Notes under the pieces: generated by a model
Databases searched by the model: none
What the model saw: the letters and a program-made list of their open reading frames with translations, nothing else
Told to the model about the DNA's origin: nothing
Part shown: piece after piece, positions 8,228-16,466 of the stretch
How positions within the stretch are numbered: position 1 is the stretch's first letter
How the letters are laid out: each line of letters opens with the position of its first letter
Program-made: the position numbers and the translations under genes
NCBI RefSeq assembly: GCF_003116815.1
Contig: NZ_QDKQ01000060.1
Location: 1-64,000 of the forward strand
Direction: 5' to 3'
DNA length: 64,000 nucleotides
Origin: Caulobacter endophyticus
Lineage (GTDB): Bacteria > Pseudomonadota > Alphaproteobacteria > Caulobacterales > Caulobacteraceae

Positions 8228-9093
8228 GCGTGGGCCTTCAGCACTTGGCGGCGGGCGGCCGCCAGGGTAGCGGCGGTGTCGATCAGGGTAGGGCCGCCGC
8301 AATAGAGCAGCCGTTCGGGAAAGACCGCCCGGGTCATGCGATGGCTCACGCTAGTCAGGGCGGGGTGGTTGAGCATGCGTTCGGCCCAGGTCGGGGCGTC
8401 GGGTCGCGCCTGGCCGGCCAGCAGTACCTGCGGCGGATCGTCCAGCAGCCTCTCCAGCGAGACGTTGCCCCACTTCTTCAGGCCATAGCGGCTGGCGACG
8501 TTCACGAAACCGGCGCGCTTCATCATCTCGTCGACCAGCGTGCCTTCGCCTGCCGCGAAGCCGTTGGGCTGGAACACCAGCGCCTCCAGGGGCTTGGACC
8601 CCCGCGGCGGGGCCGAGGCGGCCAGCGCCCGGTCGATGCGTGCGATCAGCGCCTCGCCGCGTTCGGGGTGGCCGGCGGCGTCGGCGATGCGGCGAATGTC
8701 GGCCTGGTTCTCGACCCAGCTGTTGGGCACCTTGAAGAGCTCGGCGCGCACGCCCAGGCGCTTCAGGGCCGCCCGGGTGGCGGGCGAGGAGTGGGCGGCG
8801 CTCAGCACGACGTCGGGCCGCAGCGCGATAACCTCCTCGGCGCTCTCGTAGGTGATCGGATAGGTCTTGGCGCGCTCGGCGATGCTCGACTGTTGCGGAT
8901 CGCGGGCGTAGTGGCTCAGCGCCGCGATCTGGTCGCGATCGGCCACCTCGACCAGCACGCCGTCCAGGCAAGGGTTCAGCGAGACGATGCGCGGTTTCCG
9001 CGCCGCGGCCCTGGCCGAGCCCGCCGTAAGGCCTGCGGCCAAGCTCGCGCTCAGACCGGCGCCGATCGCCCCGCGACGGCTGAGCGGCGTCAA
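8224..9093 (-). CDS. btuF: Periplasmic corrinoid-binding protein of ABC importer (BtuF/FecB-like)
   Basis: 289 residues. The N-terminus has twin arginines (SRRGAIGAG) before a hydrophobic stretch ending SARAAA, which suggests Tat export. The mature part has the class III binding-protein pattern: RIVSLNPCLDGVLVEV, then EEVIALRPDVVL, a long linker helix and a second lobe. The start is a TTG at 9093 that overlaps the cobO stop; no other start codon fits this signal peptide. Ligand is inferred as cobalamin or cobinamide from the operon; direct sequence similarity to BtuF is only general. Confidence 0.82.
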   Translation of the reverse strand: MTPLSRRGAIGAGLSASLAAGLTAGSARAAARKPRIVSLNPCLDGVLVEVADRDQIAALSHYARDPQQSSIAERAKTYPITYESAEEVIALRPDVVLSAAHSSPATRAALKRLGVRAELFKVPNSWVENQADIRRIADAAGHPERGEALIARIDRALAASAPPRGSKPLEALVFQPNGFAAGEGTLVDEMMKRAGFVNVASRYGLKKWGNVSLERLLDDPPQVLLAGQARPDAPTWAERMLNHPALTSVSHRMTRAVFPERLLYCGGPTLIDTAATLAAARRQVLKAHA

Positions 9094-9698
9094 AACTCGA
9101 CCCCGCGCTGAGCCTTGAAGCCCTGCTCGAAGGGGTGCTTGACCAGGGTCATCTCGGTGACCAGATCAGCGATCTCAAGCAGCTGTGGCTTGGCGTTGCG
9201 ACCGGTCAGGCAGACATGCTTGTCGTTGGGGCGGGCCTTCAGCACCTCGACCACCTCGTCGATGTCGAGATAGTCGTAGCGCAGGGCGATGTTGATCTCG
9301 TCCAGCAGCACGAAGTCGAGCGCCGGGTCGGCGATCATCGCCTTGGACTCTTCCCAGGCGGCCCTGGCGGCGGCGATGTCGCGCTCGCGGTCCTGGGTGT
9401 CCCAGGTGAAGCCCTCGCCCATCACGCGATAGCGCACCTGGTCGGGAAAGCGGCTGAAGAACAGGCGCTCGCCGGTCTTCCACTTGCCCTTGATGAACTG
9501 CACCACGCCCACCTGCATGCCCCAGCCGAGCGAGCGGGCCACCATGCCGAAACCAGCCGACGACTTGCCCTTGCCGTCGCCCGTGTGGACCAGCAGCAGG
9601 CCCTTCTCGAGCGTCTTGGTTTTCATCAGCTCTTCGCGCTCGGCCTTGAGGGCGCGCATGGCTTCGGCGTGCTCGGCGTTGGCGGTCTCTTCGCTCAT
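9090..9698 (-). CDS. cobO: Corrinoid adenosyltransferase (CobO/BtuR)
   Basis: 202 residues. It transfers the adenosyl group of ATP to the cob(I)alamin-type corrinoid. The P-loop is GDGKGKSS at residues 40-47, followed by SAGFGMVARSLGWGMQVGVVQFIKG; FVLLDEINIALRYDYL and HVCLTGRNA are family motifs. The start ATG at 9698 overlaps the cobC stop (ATGA); the N-terminal 25 residues are charged and helical, as in other alphaproteobacterial CobO proteins. It would let the cell adenosylate imported cobinamide or cobalamin. Confidence 0.95.
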   Translation of the reverse strand: MSEETANAEHAEAMRALKAEREELMKTKTLEKGLLLVHTGDGKGKSSAGFGMVARSLGWGMQVGVVQFIKGKWKTGERLFFSRFPDQVRYRVMGEGFTWDTQDRERDIAAARAAWEESKAMIADPALDFVLLDEINIALRYDYLDIDEVVEVLKARPNDKHVCLTGRNAKPQLLEIADLVTEMTLVKHPFEQGFKAQRGVEF

Positions 9699-10681
9699 CG
9701 GGCGGTCTCCAGGGCGGCGGCCAGTCGCGCCCATTGGGCGTCGGATCCGGGCAGGCCGAAACGTAGCAGGCCTGCGTCGTGGTCGAAGGGGCGAGTGAGG
9801 ACCCCGGCGCGCGCCAGGGCCTCGAAGCGTTGCATGGCGTCGGCGGCTTGGACCAGCCGGAACAGGCTAGTCCCGCCCATGATCTCGTAGCCTGCGCCGG
9901 CCAGCAGGGCGTCCAGTCGCGCGGCGGCGTCGGTCAGGCTGGCGCGCGTGGCGTCGGCCCAGGCGGTGTCGGGATAGGCCGCCAGGCCCGTGGCCAGGGC
10001 AGGAGCCGAAAGCGGCCATTCGCCAAGCGTGTCGCGCAGGCGGCGCGCCAGGGCCGGGCGGGCGATGACAAAGCCCAGCCGAAGGCCGGCCAGACCGTAG
10101 AACTTGCCGAACGAGCGCAGCACCACCAGCCGCTCGTGGCCGGGCGCGCCAGCGAAGCGGGCCACCGACAGCGACGGTTCGCACTCGACGAAGGCTTCGT
10201 CGACGACCGCGCCGCGCTGGCCCAGCGCCAGCACCGCCTCGGGCTTCAGGCTGCGGCCATCGGGATTGTTGGGGTTCACCACCACGCAGACGTCGGCCTG
10301 GGACGGATCGGCGACCAGTTCTGAGCCGGCGCGGCGCCAGGCGTGGGCATGGCTGGAATAGGTGGGCAGCGGCAGGCTCACGCGCCCGCGCGGCAGGATC
10401 TTTGGCAGCAGCCGGATGGCGGTTTCGCTGCCGGGCATGGCGACGACCCGAGCCGGATCGTCGACGCCGAAGGCCCGGGCTGCGACCGCTTCGAGCCTGG
10501 CCAGATTGTCCGGATCTGGCAGGCTGCCCCAGTCCTCGAAGGCCTGGGGCGGAACCGGATAGGGGCGGGGATTGATCCCCGTCGACAGGTCGAGCCACGG
10601 CGCGGGCGCGTCAGGAAAACGCGCCCGCGCCGCCGCCAGGCGGCCGCCGTGTCCGGAGAGGGACGACGGCGCGCCGCTCAT
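9695..10681 (-). CDS. cobC: Threonine-phosphate decarboxylase, PLP-dependent (CobC)
   Basis: 328-residue class I/II aminotransferase-fold enzyme making (R)-1-amino-2-propanol phosphate for the nucleotide loop. STGINPRPYP (33-42) is typical of CobC; NPNNPDG (136-142), DEAF (161-164) and the PLP lysine in RSFGKFYGLAGLRLGF (Lys193) are in place. The ATG shares one base with the btuB stop (TGATG), so the cob genes are translated in continuity with the receptor gene. Alphaproteobacterial naming is used; the enteric equivalent is CobD. Confidence 0.9.
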   Translation of the reverse strand: MSGAPSSLSGHGGRLAAARARFPDAPAPWLDLSTGINPRPYPVPPQAFEDWGSLPDPDNLARLEAVAARAFGVDDPARVVAMPGSETAIRLLPKILPRGRVSLPLPTYSSHAHAWRRAGSELVADPSQADVCVVVNPNNPDGRSLKPEAVLALGQRGAVVDEAFVECEPSLSVARFAGAPGHERLVVLRSFGKFYGLAGLRLGFVIARPALARRLRDTLGEWPLSAPALATGLAAYPDTAWADATRASLTDAAARLDALLAGAGYEIMGGTSLFRLVQAADAMQRFEALARAGVLTRPFDHDAGLLRFGLPGSDAQWARLAAALETAR

Positions 10682-12591
10682 CAGAACTTCGCCCGCACGC
10701 CGGCGAAGAAGCCGCGGCCCACAGAGCCGTAGCGGTAGATGGTCTGGTATTCCTTGTCGAAGAGGTTCTCGACGCGGCCGAACACCTCGAACTGCTCGTT
10801 GACCGGATAGGCTGCGCGCAGGTCGAACAGGGCGTAGCTCTTCAGGCGACGGGCGTTGGTGACGTTGTCGTAGCTTTCGCCCACGTACTGAACCGAGACG
10901 CCCGTGGTCAGGCCGTTGGTCCAGTCGTAGTCGGCGTTGAGGTTGGCCGTCTCGCTCGGGCGGCGCGGGAGGCGCTTGCCGTTATTGGTGGCCGACCGGT
11001 TGATGGCGTCCATGTTGGTGTAGTTGGCGCTCACCTGCAGGGCCGAGGTCACCTCGATCGTGGCTTCCAGCTCCACGCCGCTGGTCTCGGTCTTGGCGAA
11101 GTTGGCGTAGCCGCCGTAGTTCGGCGGGTTGTTGTTCGAAACATAGTCGATCTGGTTGGTGATGTCGCGATGGAACCAGGTCACGCCGGCGCGCACGCGG
11201 CCGTTCAGCACGCTGTGCTCGACGCCCAGATCGACGCTCTCGGACTCTTCGGGCTTCAGGGTGTCGTCGCCGTAGATGCTGTAGAGTTGGTACAGCGACG
11301 GAGCCTTGAAGCCTTCGCCGTAGTTGGCGCGGAACACCGTCACGCCGTCGTTCGGCGAGTAGGTGGCGCCGGCCTGGTAGACGGTGGCGTCGCCGAAGGC
11401 CGAGTGGTCTTCCTGGCGAACGCCGCCGGTCAGGGTCAGGCCCGCGATCGGCTTGGCCTGCAGCTGCAGGTACAGGCTGTCGGTACTGGCCGCGTGACGG
11501 TCGGGCGTCGGGTTGGGATCGAAGGTAGACGGCGAGGCGGTGCGGAACCACGAGCGCTCGGTCTCGGCGCCGAAGGTGGCGCGCAGGGCCTCGCTGATCG
11601 TCCAGGTGCCCTGGTACTCGAAGCGGCTGTTGGTGCCGCGCGCGTCGAAGGTCCTCGGCACGGTCGAGCTGGGATCGAAGTTGTCGCGGTCGGTCTGGGT
11701 GTAGCCATAGCCGAGGCGGTTCTTCAGCGCGCCGTCGAAGGCGCTCAGGCGCACGCCGGCGTAGGAGACCAGCTCCTTGGTCTTGCCGTATTCAGGGCTG
11801 TCGGCGAAGGCGAACAGCGGGGCGGGGAAGCCGTCGAACTCGTTCTTGGCGGCGGCGTAGGACGCGCGCAGGTCAACGGCGGCCCAGTCGGTGACGTTGA
11901 GGTCCAGGCGGCTGCTGATGGCGGCGTTGCGATAGCCGTCCTTCTCCTTGCCGCCATAAGACTTACCGAAGGCCGAGACGCCATCGGTGGTGTAGTAGGC
12001 GCCGGCCAGGCGGAAGCCGCCCCAGTCGCCGCCGGTGCTGACGGCGGCGTGGCCGTAGGCGGTGTCGCGCGAGCCGGCCTCGGCCGAGACCGTGGCGCCC
12101 AGCGGGCCGGTCGGCACGGCGGTGATCATGTTGACCACGCCGCCGATCGCCTGGCTGCCCCACAGGGTCGACTGCGAGCCGCGCAGCACTTCGATGCGGT
12201 TGATGTTGCCGGCCAGCAGGGTGGCGAAGTTGTAGCCGCCGCCCGTCGAGGACGGGTCGTTCAGCTTGACGCCGTCGATCAGCACCACGGTCTGGTCGGT
12301 CTCGGCGCCGCGGATGCGCAGTTGGGTCGAGCCGCCAACGCCGCCGTTGCGGGTGACGGTGACGCCCACGGTGCGCGAAAGCAGGTCGGAGACTACGACG
12401 GCCTGGGACTTCTTCAACGCTTCGGCATCGATGACGGTCATGCTGGTCGAGACTTCCGACAGCTTTTCCGGTTCACGGCCGGCGGTGACCACGATCTGGT
12501 CGACCGTCGCGGCGTCGTCGGCCATGGCGTAGGCGGGCAGGGCGAGGGCAGGAACTGCGGCCGCGAGGGCCAGCAGGGAAACAAGGCGCAT
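10681..12591 (-). CDS. btuB: TonB-dependent cobalamin receptor BtuB
   Basis: 636-residue outer-membrane receptor. A signal peptide ends near residue 25 and a TonB box DQIVVTA follows at 31-37. The plug domain has LRIRGAETDQTVVLIDGVKLND and IEVLRGSQSTLWGSQAIGGVVNM; the rest is a beta barrel ending FFAGVRAKF with terminal phenylalanine. GGAGGAACGAC precedes the ATG. It is the first gene of the operon and lies behind a cobalamin riboswitch, which fixes the ligand as a corrinoid with good confidence. Confidence 0.92.
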   Translation of the reverse strand: MRLVSLLALAAAVPALALPAYAMADDAATVDQIVVTAGREPEKLSEVSTSMTVIDAEALKKSQAVVVSDLLSRTVGVTVTRNGGVGGSTQLRIRGAETDQTVVLIDGVKLNDPSSTGGGYNFATLLAGNINRIEVLRGSQSTLWGSQAIGGVVNMITAVPTGPLGATVSAEAGSRDTAYGHAAVSTGGDWGGFRLAGAYYTTDGVSAFGKSYGGKEKDGYRNAAISSRLDLNVTDWAAVDLRASYAAAKNEFDGFPAPLFAFADSPEYGKTKELVSYAGVRLSAFDGALKNRLGYGYTQTDRDNFDPSSTVPRTFDARGTNSRFEYQGTWTISEALRATFGAETERSWFRTASPSTFDPNPTPDRHAASTDSLYLQLQAKPIAGLTLTGGVRQEDHSAFGDATVYQAGATYSPNDGVTVFRANYGEGFKAPSLYQLYSIYGDDTLKPEESESVDLGVEHSVLNGRVRAGVTWFHRDITNQIDYVSNNNPPNYGGYANFAKTETSGVELEATIEVTSALQVSANYTNMDAINRSATNNGKRLPRRPSETANLNADYDWTNGLTTGVSVQYVGESYDNVTNARRLKSYALFDLRAAYPVNEQFEVFGRVENLFDKEYQTIYRYGSVGRGFFAGVRAKF

Positions 12592-12594
12592 GTC

Positions 12595-12638
12595 GTTCCT
12601 CCGTGCGCGACAAGAAGGAGCGTGCTCCAGCGAGGAAC
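12595..12638 (-). promoter_or_regulatory. Ribosome-site-sequestering hairpin (riboswitch expression platform)
   Basis: In the minus-strand leader, GTTCCTC (12632-12638) is perfectly complementary to GAGGAAC (12595-12601), which contains the btuB ribosome binding site. A GGAGC-GT-GCTCC hairpin (12617-12628) lies in the loop. No U-tract terminator is seen. This arrangement predicts translational control: ligand binding would favour occlusion of the btuB ribosome site. Confidence 0.55.
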
Positions 12639-12711
12639 ACGCCCGGACCAGGCGTCGTCATGCGGGGAAGAACCCGATCGTACGGCGCACCCCGGCCGGA
12701 CGAAAAACGAC

Positions 12712-12888
12712 AACGACAGGCAGGTCTCCTGGCTCGCGGGTCATCGTCGCTGGGCGTCGCCTTCCCAGGTCTTTTCCGAAGAACAGCCCCAGTGGCATGT
12801 GACGCGCGAACTCGCCGCTTACAGTTGCGGGGGCAGCCCAGGTTTCGCACCCGAGTTCCCTTTTCATCCTCTTTCGGAGGAACCTATC
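12712..12888 (-). promoter_or_regulatory. Cobalamin riboswitch aptamer
   Basis: Read on the minus strand, the region contains the conserved parts in order: a GGTTCCTC...GAGGATGAAAAGGGAA stem, GGTGCGAAACC, the B12 box GCTGCCCCCGCAACTGTAAGCGG (complement of 12814-12838), and a closing GAGCCAGGAGACCTGCC segment near 12720-12740. It lies 120 bases upstream of btuB and would repress the operon when adenosylcobalamin is plentiful. Confidence 0.93.
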
Positions 12889-12942
12889 GCGTGAGCTGCA
12901 CTATATGGTGCGCCGCACACCGTCAATCTGGAGGTCCACGCC

Positions 12943-13458
12943 TTGTCAGTCACTCTGGTCCTGGGCGGGGCCCGTTCCGGCAAGAGCGCCTTCGCGCAAG
13001 GGGCCGCCGAGATCGTCGCCGGATCGCGCGGCGTCACGCCGGTGATGATCGTCACCGCCCAGGCCTTCGACGCCGAGATGGAAGAGCGCATCGCGCGTCA
13101 CCAGGCCGACCGGGGGCAGGCCTGGACGACGGTCGAGGCGCCCATGGACCTCGTTGCGGCCCTGCGCGGCCTGCCGCCGGGGGCCGTGGCGGTCGTCGAC
13201 TGCCTCACCCTCTGGCTGACCAATCAGTTGCTGGCCGAGTGCGACCTTTCGTCCGCCGCCGCCCGCCTGATCGACGCAGTCGCCGGTTTCGACGGCGAGC
13301 TGTGGCTGGTCTCCAACGAGGTCGGCTGGGGCGTCGTGCCCGACAACGCCTTGGCCCGCAGGTTTCGCGACGAGGCCGGCCGGCTGCATCAGGCCCTGGC
13401 GGCGGCCGCCGACGCCGTGCACCTGGTCGCAGCCGGGCTAAGCCTGCGGATGAAGTGA
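12943..13458 (+). CDS. cobP: Bifunctional adenosylcobinamide kinase / adenosylcobinamide-phosphate guanylyltransferase
   Basis: 171 residues (CobU in enteric naming). Walker A GGARSGKS is at residues 8-15, the candidate guanylylated histidine is in IARHQADRG (His53), and VVDCLTLWLTN is the Walker-B-like motif. It phosphorylates and then guanylylates adenosylcobinamide, feeding CobS. The start is TTG at 12943, supported by TGGAGG eight bases upstream and by the motif spacing. It is transcribed away from the riboswitch-led operon, so it is not under that riboswitch. Confidence 0.93.
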   Translation: MSVTLVLGGARSGKSAFAQGAAEIVAGSRGVTPVMIVTAQAFDAEMEERIARHQADRGQAWTTVEAPMDLVAALRGLPPGAVAVVDCLTLWLTNQLLAECDLSSAAARLIDAVAGFDGELWLVSNEVGWGVVPDNALARRFRDEAGRLHQALAAAADAVHLVAAGLSLRMK

Positions 13459-13578
13459 GCCGCGCGACTCGGCCGCCGGTTGCTCAACTTCGGGAAATGC
13501 GACGATTGCGCACGCTGACACCGGGTGTCCCAGCATGGTTAAGACCTGTTCACACATTCGACAGGGCTGGGGCTGGCC

Positions 13579-13935
13579 ATGCGACGTATCCTTATTGCGG
13601 AAGACGACATTCTCCTCGGCGGCGTCTACGAGATGCTGCTGGAGGACGCGGGCTTCGAGGTTCTCTGGAGCCGCGACGGCCGTGAGGCGCTGGACGCCTT
13701 CGACGCCTTCGCGCCCGACCTGCTGATCACCGACAATTCGATGCCGCGCATGACGGGGGCCGAGCTGATCCGTGCGGTGGAAGATCGCAACGTGCCGGTG
13801 TTGATGGTGTCGGCCAGCGATCCGCGCGTGCTGAAGGTCGAACCGGACATGTGGCTCGAAAAGCCGATCACTCCGGCGCGCCTGCTGAATGCGGTGCGCG
13901 CGATGCAGCACCGGAACGTTCAGGCCGCGGCCTGA
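13579..13935 (+). CDS. Single-domain response regulator (receiver only)
   Basis: 118 residues forming one CheY-like receiver and no output domain. Acidic residues Glu8-Asp9-Asp10, the phosphoacceptor Asp52 in LLITDNSMPRMTG, Ser78 and Lys95 in WLEKPI are all present. The last ten residues are a short alanine-rich tail. No histidine kinase lies nearby, so the partner is unknown. Its 3' end overlaps a convergent micro-ORF by 16 bases. Confidence 0.9.
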   Translation: MRRILIAEDDILLGGVYEMLLEDAGFEVLWSRDGREALDAFDAFAPDLLITDNSMPRMTGAELIRAVEDRNVPVLMVSASDPRVLKVEPDMWLEKPITPARLLNAVRAMQHRNVQAAA

Positions 13936-14060
13936 AGGCCCAGCGCCAGCAGCGTCGCGACCACGCCCAATCCAACGACCCAGGCCGCGCAGAACGCCAG
14001 GGTGGGATGGCGTTGCCACCAGCGCGGATGGGGAACGCCGGTGATGGTCTTGTCGGTCAT
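13920..14060 (-). CDS. Small single-span membrane protein, 46 residues (hypothetical)
   Basis: A short frame: MTDKTITGVPHPRWWQRHPT, then one hydrophobic segment (residues 20-44, LAFCAAWVVGLGVV... ending LGLQAAA). Third codon positions are mostly G or C as in neighbouring genes, and the positive-before-membrane layout suggests an inner-membrane protein. The ribosome site is weak. It overlaps the receiver gene convergently at the 3' end. No family recognised. Confidence 0.5.
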   Translation of the reverse strand: MTDKTITGVPHPRWWQRHPTLAFCAAWVVGLGVVATLLALGLQAAA

Positions 14061-14119
14061 GCGGTCGTCTCGCGTGGTCTACGACAGACCAACGCGAGAC
14101 GCCCGGACTTCAGTTCCCT

Positions 14120-14764
14120 CTAGCCGCCGAAGCCGCGCGAACCGCCGCCGAAGCCGCCGCGCGAGATGACGCTGCTGCGGCTCTGCACGCGGGCCGGCGC
14201 CTCGTAGCGCGAGGGCGCGTCGAAGCTGTCGCGACGCACCCGGCTGCGGCCGGAGAGGTAGTCGCGCGACACCGGATAACCCGAGCCGCTGTAGTACGTG
14301 CCGTCGCGGTCGCGATACATCGGCGCGCCGCGATAGCCGCCGCCCATGTTGTTGAGCGCCTGGCCGATGATGAAGCCGGTCAGCAGCGGGGTGAAGAAGC
14401 TGCCGCCATTGGCCTGGCTGCGCGGCACGCACTGGTCGACGCCGTAGCGCTCCTCGCAGCTCTGCCGGTCGGAATACTTCGGGGCGTTCTCGGCGCTGGC
14501 CTTCTGGGCCTCGTCATAGGCGCTCTGGCACTGGTCGGCGGTGAAGTCGCCCGAGGCCTTGCACTCGTCCAGACTGGCGAAGCTGGAGGCGTCGACCTTC
14601 TGGCCCGAGACCGCCGCCGGCGGATCGTCGCCCCACTGCGTGGCCGAGCCGGGATCGTCGCACGCGACCAGGGTGAAGGCCGTGCCGGCCATCAGGCCGG
14701 TCAGGGCCACGGCGCCGGAGCGCTTGCGGCGTTTGGGGGCGGCCTGGGGAATAATCGCGTTCAT
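14120..14764 (-). CDS. DUF1190 lipoprotein (YgiB/YjfM family)
   Basis: 214 residues. A basic N-terminus (KRRKRSG) and hydrophobic stretch end in the lipobox TLVAC (Cys35), so it is probably lipid-anchored. The DUF1190 core follows: DECKASGDFTADQCQSAYDEA and a second Cys pair in RQSCEERYGVDQCVPR, then a membrane-like segment (PLLTGFIIGQALNN) and a Gly/Ser/Arg-rich tail. The ATG at 14764 is used; a GTG at 14776 overlapping the upstream stop (GTGA) is an alternative. In E. coli the relative yjfM lies with yjfIJKL and yjfC, as here. Confidence 0.85.
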   Translation of the reverse strand: MNAIIPQAAPKRRKRSGAVALTGLMAGTAFTLVACDDPGSATQWGDDPPAAVSGQKVDASSFASLDECKASGDFTADQCQSAYDEAQKASAENAPKYSDRQSCEERYGVDQCVPRSQANGGSFFTPLLTGFIIGQALNNMGGGYRGAPMYRDRDGTYYSGSGYPVSRDYLSGRSRVRRDSFDAPSRYEAPARVQSRSSVISRGGFGGGSRGFGG

Positions 14765-14772
14765 GCTCGGCC

Positions 14773-15186
14773 TCACGAGGTCATGCAGGCGGCGTTGAGC
14801 AGGCCGACGGCCAGCGAGATCGACGCAAGATAGACGCCGGCGGCCAGTTCGTTCTTCTCAATCCGCTCGATCAGGTCCTTGAGCACGGTGAAGCGCACCA
14901 GGGTGAAGGCGGCGATCTGGATAACGCCAGCCAGGAGCGCCCAGGCGGCGAATTCCATCAGGCTGACGGTGTGGCTGAGCGCCGAAGCCAGCGGCAGCAC
15001 GTAGCCGACCACCGCGCCGCCCAGGGCGATGGCCGCGGCGACGTTGCCTTCGCGGATCAGCTTGGCTTCGTCATACGGCGTCACCGCCTGGTAGATGACC
15101 TTGAACACCACGGTGAACAGGCCGGCGGCGACGAAGGCCACCAGGAAGGCCAGGGCGCTCTCGCCGAAGGCTTGGACGTCGAACAT
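14773..15186 (-). CDS. DUF350 membrane protein (YjfL family)
   Basis: 137 residues with four predicted membrane spans in two repeats; IYQAVTPYDEAKLIREGNVAAAIALGGAVVGYVLPLA is the typical DUF350 segment linking spans 1 and 2. Function unknown; the family is repeatedly linked to PspA and ATP-grasp amidoligase genes. GGGGGAT precedes the ATG. It lies second in the three-gene minus operon DUF2491-DUF350-DUF1190. Confidence 0.9.
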   Translation of the reverse strand: MFDVQAFGESALAFLVAFVAAGLFTVVFKVIYQAVTPYDEAKLIREGNVAAAIALGGAVVGYVLPLASALSHTVSLMEFAAWALLAGVIQIAAFTLVRFTVLKDLIERIEKNELAAGVYLASISLAVGLLNAACMTS

Positions 15187-15211
15187 CTAGAATATCCCCC
15201 TGTAAGGTGGC

Positions 15212-15850
15212 TTAGGCGCGGAATTCGCCCACTTCGAGCGGCATGCCGATCATGGTTTCGAACGAGACCTCGCGGTCTTCGGTCTCCATCTCGATGGCCA
15301 GCAGCAGTTCGCGGCCCTCGCCGGGCAGGTCGCGGGCGAACAGCATGCAGGTCTGAAAGATCTTGCGGTCGGGCACGCCGTCGCGGTCGTCGTGCAGTTC
15401 TTCCCAGAAGGTCACGGGGTCCTGGCTTTCGGCTTCGTCGCCGAACCAGAAGCGCTGATACTCGGGCAGGCCGGCGGCGTTGAAGCTGCGGGCGCGCAGG
15501 CGCTTGCCCCAGGCGTCGCGGTCGGTGCGGCCGCCTGGATAGGCGCTGTCCCAGGGCACGAAGATCGTCACGTCGGTCAGGCGCTGGCCGGCGCGGTCGT
15601 CCGACACGGCCTGAAACATCACGTGGTCGTCGGTATAGAACCGATGCACGAAGCCGCCGTCCTTCAGGTCCACCAGGCCCTGGGCGGTGATTTCCAGCGT
15701 GTCGCGGTCAAGCGGGAACTTGGTGTCGCTTCCGAACCGCTTCCACGCCAGCGGGTCCAGCCACACGGTTCGGCCCAGCGTCACGTTGCGGATGGCGGGC
15801 AGAGCCGACTCCGGGGCGGGTTCCTTGCGGCCGAATAAGCGACTGAACAT
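15212..15850 (-). CDS. DUF2491 protein (YjfK family)
   Basis: 212 residues, no signal peptide or membrane span, so probably cytoplasmic. LGRTVWLDPLAWKRF near the N-terminus and YQRFWFGDEAESQDPVTFWEEL in the C-terminal half are the recognisable DUF2491 stretches. First gene of the minus arm of the yjf-like module, divergent from the DUF2170 gene with a 144-base shared promoter region. Biochemical role unknown. Confidence 0.85.
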   Translation of the reverse strand: MFSRLFGRKEPAPESALPAIRNVTLGRTVWLDPLAWKRFGSDTKFPLDRDTLEITAQGLVDLKDGGFVHRFYTDDHVMFQAVSDDRAGQRLTDVTIFVPWDSAYPGGRTDRDAWGKRLRARSFNAAGLPEYQRFWFGDEAESQDPVTFWEELHDDRDGVPDRKIFQTCMLFARDLPGEGRELLLAIEMETEDREVSFETMIGMPLEVGEFRA

Positions 15851-15994
15851 GGCGGGTCCCTGCGATACTGCCCCTCATGTACGGCGCCAGCCTGCGCTGT
15901 AAAAGGGGCGACGCTCGCTCTCGACGGCTGGCGTTCGGCCTCCCATCTTGTATGAACACGGCCAAGATGGCCCGTTGAAGAGGATCACGACCCG
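15851..15994. promoter_or_regulatory. Divergent promoter region of the yjf-like module
   Basis: 144 bases between the DUF2491 and DUF2170 genes; both arms must start here. GAAGAGGATCAC is the ribosome site of the plus arm. No clear -35/-10 pair or operator palindrome was identified by eye. Confidence 0.4.
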
Positions 15995-16435
15995 ATGAGT
16001 CAGACGCCCTGGACTGTCCGCTCGCTGAAGGCGGCCCTGGACGAAGCGCCCGGACGCGGCGCCGACGAGATCACCGTCGGCATCCTGGAAGGCGCCGACG
16101 AAATCCTGCTGGCCACCATGCACTGGCACGGCGACCTGGAGATCTACATCAGCGTCAGCGACCAGCAGGTCGCGGCTTCGGCCCTGCTGTGGCCGGTCGA
16201 CGAACAGGAAGACCGCCACGCCTTCAACGAGTTCCTGCTCAAGGCCCAGAAGCTGGTGCCGCTGTCGAACTTCGGCATCTGCGTCGTCGGCGGCCGCGAC
16301 TACTACGAACTGTTCGGCGAGCTCTCGACCACCACCTCGATCGAGGACATCCTGATCGAACTGCGCACCCTGGCCGAGAACGCCATCGAAGTGGCTTCCG
16401 ACCTGCGCACTTCGTTCTCCTCCGCCGCCGCCTGA
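15995..16435 (+). CDS. DUF2170 protein (YjfI family)
   Basis: 146 residues, acidic, soluble. It has the family pattern: N-terminal LKAALDEAPGRGADEITVGILEGADEILLATM, then ASALLWPVDEQEDRHAFNEFLLKAQKLVPLSNFGI and YYELFGELS with a C-terminal helix. First gene of the plus arm; the PspA-like gene follows after 31 bases. In E. coli its relative yjfI likewise precedes yjfJ. Function not established. Confidence 0.88.
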   Translation: MSQTPWTVRSLKAALDEAPGRGADEITVGILEGADEILLATMHWHGDLEIYISVSDQQVAASALLWPVDEQEDRHAFNEFLLKAQKLVPLSNFGICVVGGRDYYELFGELSTTTSIEDILIELRTLAENAIEVASDLRTSFSSAAA

Positions 16436-16466
16436 CCCAAACCTAAGAATTTCCCGGAGCCTTCCG

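Noticed and set aside
12603-13685. 360-codon plus frame across the riboswitch and cobP
   Set aside because: Different frame from cobP, runs through the aptamer, Arg/Gly low complexity.
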